Origin: JALENY01 sp036310185
Lineage (GTDB): Bacteria > Bacillota > Clostridia > Lachnospirales > Lachnospiraceae
Assembly: GCA_036310185.1 (NCBI GenBank)
Contig: JAXJSH010000021.1
Coordinates: 1-8,638 of the forward strand
Length of the DNA stretch: 8,638 bases
Reading direction: 5' to 3'
The notes beneath the pieces were generated by a model. The model searched no databases. It saw nothing but the letters and a program-made list of their open reading frames with translations, and was not told where the DNA came from. The translations under genes and the position numbers were made by a program. Within the stretch, counting starts at the first letter, position 1. Each line of letters begins with the position of its first letter. Shown here piece after piece: positions 5,336 to 8,638 of the stretch.

Positions 5336-6556
5336 TTAATTCAACTGGTACACATCTGCATACTGAAGTCCGAAACCAAGTGCCGCACTGTGGCTGCTGA
5401 AAAATACATCCACATGACCATACGGTGTTCCGCGGTCCTCAACTATGTAAATATTACCATTAATCAGTAACTTTGTTCCAAACGGCACACCTGCCATCGC
5501 AACTGTTCTTCCCTGTGTCGCTGTAGTACCGCTGGCCGTGATGCCGTTTGACCACTGGCCGCAGCATTTTGAACACGCACAGTACGCAGTTAACTTAAAT
5601 CTTCCAAGATATTTTCCTGCTGTACTGCTGGTGGAAGAATTGCTTACGCTCTCCCCTGCAGAACTTCCGCTTGTTGTATTGCCTGAACTAACCTGACTGC
5701 TTGTCCCGCTGCCTGCTGAAGCAGCCTCTTTTTTCGCCGCCTCCTCTGCCGCTTTCTGTTCGGCCAGACGCGCTGCTTCTGCTTCCGCTGCAGCCTTTTC
5801 TGCTGCCGCCTTACGCTCTGCCTCTGCCTGTGCCACCAGACTTTCCAGCTGAGCCTGCTGCTGTGCAATCTTTGTCTGAAGATTGGATGCATTCAGCTCT
5901 TCCTGGCTGATCATAGATGTATATTCACCTATTTTTTCATCTGTGGTGGCTGCGATTTCCGCAAGCTCTGCCTGCTTCTGTTCGCTTTCCGCTTTCAGGT
6001 CTTCCAGTTCCGTTTTTTCTTCGCTGATCTGTTTTTCCTGTTTTTCAATACTTTCTTTTGTTTCCTTGTATGTATTGAGCTGTTCCCTGTCATATTCTGT
6101 TAACTGTGAAATTGCCTCAGCCCGATTCAGAAATTCTGTAATACTCTTGGACTGCAGCAGCGTGATCAGAAGACTGGTATTCGCATTCTCATACATATAA
6201 CGAATCCGGATCTTCATATCCTGATACTGCTGTGATTCCTGTTCTTTGGCACGTCCAAGGGCCGCCTGCAGCATCTCCAGTTCCACTTCCTTCTCACTGA
6301 CCTGCTGCTGAAGCAAATCCAGGCTGGCCGCCAGCTCTGTCAGCTGTACATTCAGTTCATCGAGATACGTTTCAAGTTCAGACTTTTTTGATTCCAGATC
6401 AGTAATTTTATTCTGAGTATCTGCCAGATCGGATTCTGCAGCATCCTGTTCAGCCTGTACATTATTAATTCTGTCCTGTGTGCTGGCTTTTACATCCAGT
6501 ACTGCAGTAAGACTCATCACAATCATAAGCAGAATACTCGTTACTCTTTTGCTCAT
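5336..6556 (-). CDS. Secreted PcsB-like coiled-coil protein with C-terminal 3D domain
   Basis: A 406-residue exported protein. Residues 1-25 are a signal peptide (cleavage near VKA-ST). Residues 26 to about 250 are a long coiled coil with the mid-coil segment RIRYMYENANTSLLITLLQS (117-136) and EFLNRAEAISQL, characteristic of PcsB/CwlO/EnvC-type coiled coils that dock to membrane partners such as FtsX. An Ala/Glu/Lys-rich helix (about 241-279) and a Ser/Gly/Thr-rich linker (281-314) follow. Residues 319-405 are a 3D domain: KLTAYCACSKCCG with Cys326, 328, 331 and 332, ITASGT, PFGTKL, EDRG (Asp374), HVDV (Asp383) and ADVY (Asp401). This fold is shared with lytic transglycosylase MltA and the Bacillus YocH and Rpf-like Sps proteins, so a role in peptidoglycan cleavage is likely. 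PcsB and CwlO themselves end in CHAP or NlpC/P60 domains instead. AAAAGGAGA (6571-6563 region) is six bases before the ATG. A WalR-type box lies upstream. Confidence 0.9.
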   Translation of the reverse strand: MSKRVTSILLMIVMSLTAVLDVKASTQDRINNVQAEQDAAESDLADTQNKITDLESKKSELETYLDELNVQLTELAASLDLLQQQVSEKEVELEMLQAALGRAKEQESQQYQDMKIRIRYMYENANTSLLITLLQSKSITEFLNRAEAISQLTEYDREQLNTYKETKESIEKQEKQISEEKTELEDLKAESEQKQAELAEIAATTDEKIGEYTSMISQEELNASNLQTKIAQQQAQLESLVAQAEAERKAAAEKAAAEAEAARLAEQKAAEEAAKKEAASAGSGTSSQVSSGNTTSGSSAGESVSNSSTSSTAGKYLGRFKLTAYCACSKCCGQWSNGITASGTTATQGRTVAMAGVPFGTKLLINGNIYIVEDRGTPYGHVDVFFSSHSAALGFGLQYADVYQLN

Positions 6557-6586
6557 AATAAGTCTCCTTTTCTTAAATACTTACAC

Positions 6587-6595
6587 AGTATAACA
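6587..6595 (-). promoter_or_regulatory. Extended -10 promoter of the coiled-coil/3D gene
   Basis: On the minus strand TGTTATACT (6595-6587) contains an extended -10 motif, TG-n-TATACT, with a 5/6 match to TATAAT. The -35 position (around 6615-6610) is only a T run, which an extended -10 or an activator could compensate. The start would be near 6580, about 24 bases before the ATG at 6556. Confidence 0.6.
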
Positions 6596-6632
6596 CAGAA
6601 TGTTAAATAAAAAAAGCACTTTTTTAATTTTT

Positions 6633-6649
6633 GTAACATTTATGTAACA
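6633..6649 (-). promoter_or_regulatory. WalR (YycF) box: TGTTAC-N5-TGTTAC
   Basis: On the minus strand TGTTAC (6649-6644), ATAAA and TGTTAC (6638-6633) match the published WalR consensus TGTWAH-N5-TGTWAH at every position, with the half-sites 11 bases apart (one helical turn). The box is centred about 61 bases upstream of the inferred start of the coiled-coil/3D gene, a usual place for an activator. WalKR activates wall hydrolase genes in Bacillus, Staphylococcus and Streptococcus. Binding here is inferred. A weaker third half-site, TATTAC (6659-6654), adjoins with four-base spacing. Confidence 0.6.
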
Positions 6650-6710
6650 TCTAGTAATATTTCCATATTTTTCCACAATATATAGTGCCTTTTCTGTTGA
6701 ATTTTTCGCC

Positions 6711-6752
6711 AAAAAAAGAGCGCTGTAACACTTTTTTCTGCTACAAACGCTC
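6711..6752 (-). terminator. Terminator of spoVG
   Basis: On the minus strand GAGCG (6752-6748) pairs with CGCTC (6722-6718) and TGTAGCA pairs with TGTTACA through one G-U pair, with a small internal loop between the two stems and an A-rich apical loop. Seven Ts follow (6717-6711). It begins about 18 bases past the spoVG stop, and with the next gene's own promoter it makes spoVG a separate unit. Confidence 0.85.
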
Positions 6753-6770
6753 ATCTTTTGTCAGTAGTCA

Positions 6771-7064
6771 CTATTCTTCAGCGGCCAGATCCATCTCAGC
6801 TTCTTCCTGAACCATCACTTCTTCATACTTGTTCAGAATAATGTTCTGAATACTCTCTCTGGTAGCGGAATTGATCGGATGTGCAATATCGCGATACTCC
6901 CCATCCGTTGCTTTTCTGCTTGGCATAGCGATAAAAAGTCCTTTTTCGCCTTCAATCACCTTGATGTCGTGTACTACAAATTCGTCATCAATCGTAATTG
7001 AAACAACCGCTTTCATTTTTCCTTCCTTTGCCACTTTTCTTACTCTTACATCGGTAATGTTCAT
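6771..7064 (-). CDS. spoVG: SpoVG family regulator
   Basis: A 97-residue protein matching SpoVG over its full usual length: MNITDVRVRKV at the N-terminus, then MKAVVSITIDDEFVVHDIKVIEG, GLFIAMPSRK (about 43-51), and DIAHPINSATRESIQ, ending in an acidic tail (EEVMVQEEAEMDLAAEE). SpoVG is a small cytoplasmic nucleic-acid-binding protein. In Bacillus it affects septation during sporulation, and in Staphylococcus, Listeria and Borrelia it binds DNA or RNA and changes expression of surface, capsule and virulence genes. AAAGGGGA (7078-7071) lies six bases before the ATG. It sits between glgD and the wall-hydrolase genes with its own terminator. A perfect palindrome at 7106-7124 is in its upstream region. 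Identification is firm; its targets in this organism are unknown. Confidence 0.97.
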   Translation of the reverse strand: MNITDVRVRKVAKEGKMKAVVSITIDDEFVVHDIKVIEGEKGLFIAMPSRKATDGEYRDIAHPINSATRESIQNIILNKYEEVMVQEEAEMDLAAEE

Positions 7065-7105
7065 ATTGAGTCCCCTTTCTCACAGACCTAATATTTTTAT
7101 GATTT

Positions 7106-7124
7106 GTATGCATGTTCTGCATAC
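7106..7124. promoter_or_regulatory. Perfect 7-5-7 palindrome upstream of spoVG, possible operator
   Basis: GTATGCA-TGTTC-TGCATAC is a perfect inverted repeat 42 bases upstream of the spoVG start. On the minus strand it lies between a weak -35 candidate TTTACC (7130-7125) and a weak -10 candidate TACAAA (7108-7103, 16-base spacer), where a bound dimeric repressor would block RNA polymerase. No T tract follows directly, so it is not a terminator. The binding protein is unknown, and neither AbrB nor sigma-H signals are obvious. Confidence 0.45.
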
Positions 7125-7127
7125 GGT

Positions 7128-7144
7128 AAAAATGCCCTTTGGGC
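7128..7144 (-). terminator. Possible weak terminator upstream of spoVG
   Basis: On the minus strand GCCC-AAA-GGGC (7144-7134) is followed by A and five Ts (7132-7128). The stem is only four pairs, so efficiency would be low. With the hairpin at 7179-7202 it may end the glgCD transcript or leave partial read-through into spoVG. Confidence 0.3.
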
Positions 7145-7178
7145 TGCCCTCTGACATGACGCAGACAGGCTGTATGAT

Positions 7179-7202
7179 AAAACGGATCGGCATGTCCGTT
7201 TT
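7179..7202 (-). terminator. Hairpin just past glgD, possible terminator
   Basis: AAAACGGA (7179-7186) and TCCGTTTT (7195-7202) form an eight-base-pair stem with an eight-base loop about ten bases past the glgD stop. On the minus strand only the four paired Ts follow, whereas the plus strand has six Ts (7199-7204). The position fits the end of glgD, but the T tract is better for a plus-strand transcript that I do not see. Confidence 0.4.
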
Positions 7203-7211
7203 TTCATCGGA

Positions 7212-8327
7212 TCAGATCACATATCGATTGCTTTTCTCGATTACAATTTTAATTCCATCTTCACCGCAGTGGCAGGAGTTTGCACGAATGGTGTCGCGGC
7301 TTTCTACAATACAATTCTCAATATGTGTATTATCTCCAATATACACATCATTCAGAATAATGGAATTTTTGATCACACAGTTATTTCCCACATATACTTT
7401 TTTAAACAGGACGGAATTTTCAACCTGTCCGTTTATGATACATCCGCTGGAAACCAGGCTGTTTCTGACACTGGAGCCAGGATTATACTTGGCAGGCGGA
7501 AGATCATCGATCCTTGAATAGATACCCGGATACTGGCGGAAAAAGTAATCCCTCACCTCCGGTTTCAGGAATTCCATATTGGTTTTATAATAGGAATCCA
7601 CCGTTGAAATATTGCTCCAGTAGGTATCCATCCGGTATCCATAGATCCGTTTCAGATTTTTATAGCGGATCAGAACATCTTTTACAAAATCATGGCGGCC
7701 TTCTTCACCGCACTTTTCGATCATTTCGATCAGCTGGCGCCTGCGCACCACGTAGATTCCCGTGGAAATCAGATTTGAACTGGAAATCATGGGTTTTTCT
7801 TCAAATTCTTCAATTCTGCCGTCCTCGTTCATCTTCAGCACACCGAACCGGCTGATATCGGATTCACGGCTCTCGGTGCAGACGATGGTCACATCGGCAC
7901 GTTTTGCGATGTGATATTCCAGAACCTTATTAAAATCCATTTTATAAACACCGTCACCGGAAGCAATTACCACATACGGCTCATGACGCTGTTTCAAAAA
8001 GTCCAGATTCTGATAAATGGCATCTGCAGTACCCCGGTACCAGAAACTGTTGTCCGGTGTGATCGTCGGTGTAAACACGAACATACCGCCCTGTTTCCGG
8101 CCGAAATCCCACCATTTTGAAGAACTCAGATGTTCATTTAGGGAACGGGCATTGTACTGGGTCAGTACAGCTACCGTCTGAATATGGGAATTCGTCATGC
8201 TGCTGAGCGCAAAATCGATCGCTCTGTAGCTTCCTGCAACCGGCATGGCCGCAATCGCTCTTTTTCTGGACAGTTCTTTCATCATGTAGTTATTGCCGCC
8301 GGCTAATATGATACCAAGTGCTCTCAT
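7212..8327 (-). CDS. glgD: GlgD, regulatory subunit of ADP-glucose pyrophosphorylase
   Basis: A 371-residue protein with the GlgC fold: an N-terminal nucleotidyltransferase domain (about 1-240) and a C-terminal left-handed beta-helix (about 285-345, hexapeptide-like repeats such as SVLFKKVYVGNNCVIKNSII). Conserved family segments include YRGTADAIYQN (97-107), SGDGVYKMD (123-131) and FEEKP (175-179). The substrate loop is degraded: GlgC's GGxGxRL and KPAVP become GGNNYMMKEL and IAAMP, and the usual YWKDVGTI becomes YRMDTYWSNI. That pattern marks GlgD, the largely non-catalytic partner that with GlgC forms a heteromeric enzyme making ADP-glucose from ATP and glucose-1-phosphate for glycogen synthesis in Firmicutes. 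The ATG overlaps the glgC stop (ATGA, 8327-8324), implying translational coupling. An AGGTGA about eight bases upstream may also serve as a ribosome binding site. Confidence 0.95.
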   Translation of the reverse strand: MRALGIILAGGNNYMMKELSRKRAIAAMPVAGSYRAIDFALSSMTNSHIQTVAVLTQYNARSLNEHLSSSKWWDFGRKQGGMFVFTPTITPDNSFWYRGTADAIYQNLDFLKQRHEPYVVIASGDGVYKMDFNKVLEYHIAKRADVTIVCTESRESDISRFGVLKMNEDGRIEEFEEKPMISSSNLISTGIYVVRRRQLIEMIEKCGEEGRHDFVKDVLIRYKNLKRIYGYRMDTYWSNISTVDSYYKTNMEFLKPEVRDYFFRQYPGIYSRIDDLPPAKYNPGSSVRNSLVSSGCIINGQVENSVLFKKVYVGNNCVIKNSIILNDVYIGDNTHIENCIVESRDTIRANSCHCGEDGIKIVIEKSNRYVI

Positions 8328-8638
8328 GCCTCGTCACCTGCCTTTTCCTTAATGATCACGCCGCCGCTTGGCAGTACGCCATCCGGATAATCCTCCGGAA
8401 CAGTCTCGCCGATAATCGCCGTGTTTCTGCCCACCGTCACGTGTCCCGGAACCACACTCTTTTCACCGATTGTGGCAATTCCAAAGCCATATACTGCCGG
8501 TTTATATACATTTGGTGCTTCCTCACCGGTACCGATCACACTTTCGTCTCCGATGGTAACGTTTTCTGCAATAATTGCTTTGTCAATGACTGCATTTTTT
8601 CCTATATATGTATGACGCATAATGATGGAATCGCGTAC
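8324..8638 (-). CDS. glgC: GlgC, glucose-1-phosphate adenylyltransferase, C-terminal part (partial)
   Basis: The frame is open from the right edge to TGA at 8326-8324, giving about 104 residues. An internal ATG exists at 8620, but the codons before it (VRDSII) continue the typical GlgC beta-helix, so the true start lies outside the window. The visible part is the end of the left-handed beta-helix: repeats YIGKNAVIDKAIIAENVTIG and FGIATIGEKSVVPGHVTVG, then LPSGGVIIKEKAGDEA at the C-terminus. In bacterial GlgC this domain takes part in subunit contacts and allosteric control; the catalytic domain is not visible. The four-base overlap with glgD and the matching family make a glgC-glgD operon the natural reading. 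Confidence 0.92.
   Translation of the reverse strand, partial: VRDSIIMRHTYIGKNAVIDKAIIAENVTIGDESVIGTGEEAPNVYKPAVYGFGIATIGEKSVVPGHVTVGRNTAIIGETVPEDYPDGVLPSGGVIIKEKAGDEA

Noticed and set aside
5644..5892. 82-codon minus-strand frame rich in Arg and Gln
   Set aside because: Out-of-frame reading of the Ala/Glu/Lys-rich linker of the coiled-coil gene.
6871..7521. 216-codon plus-strand frame
   Set aside because: It lies antisense to spoVG and glgD, both firmly identified, and its translation shows no domain; it is a shadow frame.
8324..8620. A separate 98-residue hexapeptide-repeat gene starting at 8620
   Set aside because: The frame stays open to the window edge with GlgC-like codons upstream of that ATG, so it is the end of glgC.

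Overview
The window looks like chromosomal DNA of an anaerobic Firmicute of class Clostridia, most likely Lachnospiraceae. The reasons are AT-rich intergenic DNA with AGGAGG-type ribosome binding sites, a separate GlgC/GlgD pair, SpoVG, 3D-domain wall proteins, SLH anchoring combined with a FIVAR-like segment, and an N-terminal fragment of a protein type I associate with that family. The assignment is inferred from gene content; no database search was run.

Layout, left to right. Positions 1-472 (minus) hold the 5' part of an uncharacterised protein. It is divided from a plus-strand tRNA-Pro(CGG) gene (899-972) by an AT-rich divergent spacer carrying candidate promoters for both sides. The tRNA has a strong consensus promoter and its own terminator, and it converges on a minus-strand gene block. 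Read in the direction of transcription (right to left), that block is: the 3' end of glgC; glgD, joined to it by an ATGA overlap; spoVG; a secreted PcsB-like coiled-coil protein with a C-terminal 3D domain; a secreted protein with choline-binding-type (GW) repeats and a divergent 3D-like domain; and a 907-residue secreted GH3 beta-N-acetylhexosaminidase with a FIVAR-like segment and three SLH repeats. spoVG and the three wall genes each end in a recognisable hairpin terminator, so the wall genes appear to be mostly separate transcription units rather than one operon.

Functionally, the right end is glycogen synthesis (ADP-glucose pyrophosphorylase subunits), followed by the SpoVG regulator. 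The centre is a peptidoglycan-remodelling neighbourhood with three exported proteins using three surface strategies: a coiled coil likely to dock to a membrane partner, GW repeats for wall-polymer binding, and SLH repeats for secondary wall polymer. The most notable regulatory signal is a perfect match to the WalR (YycF) consensus, TGTTAC-N5-TGTTAC, about 60 bp upstream of the inferred start of the coiled-coil/3D gene, next to an extended -10 promoter. This suggests control by the WalKR cell-wall two-component system.

No CRISPR array, insertion sequence, prophage gene or riboswitch was recognised.
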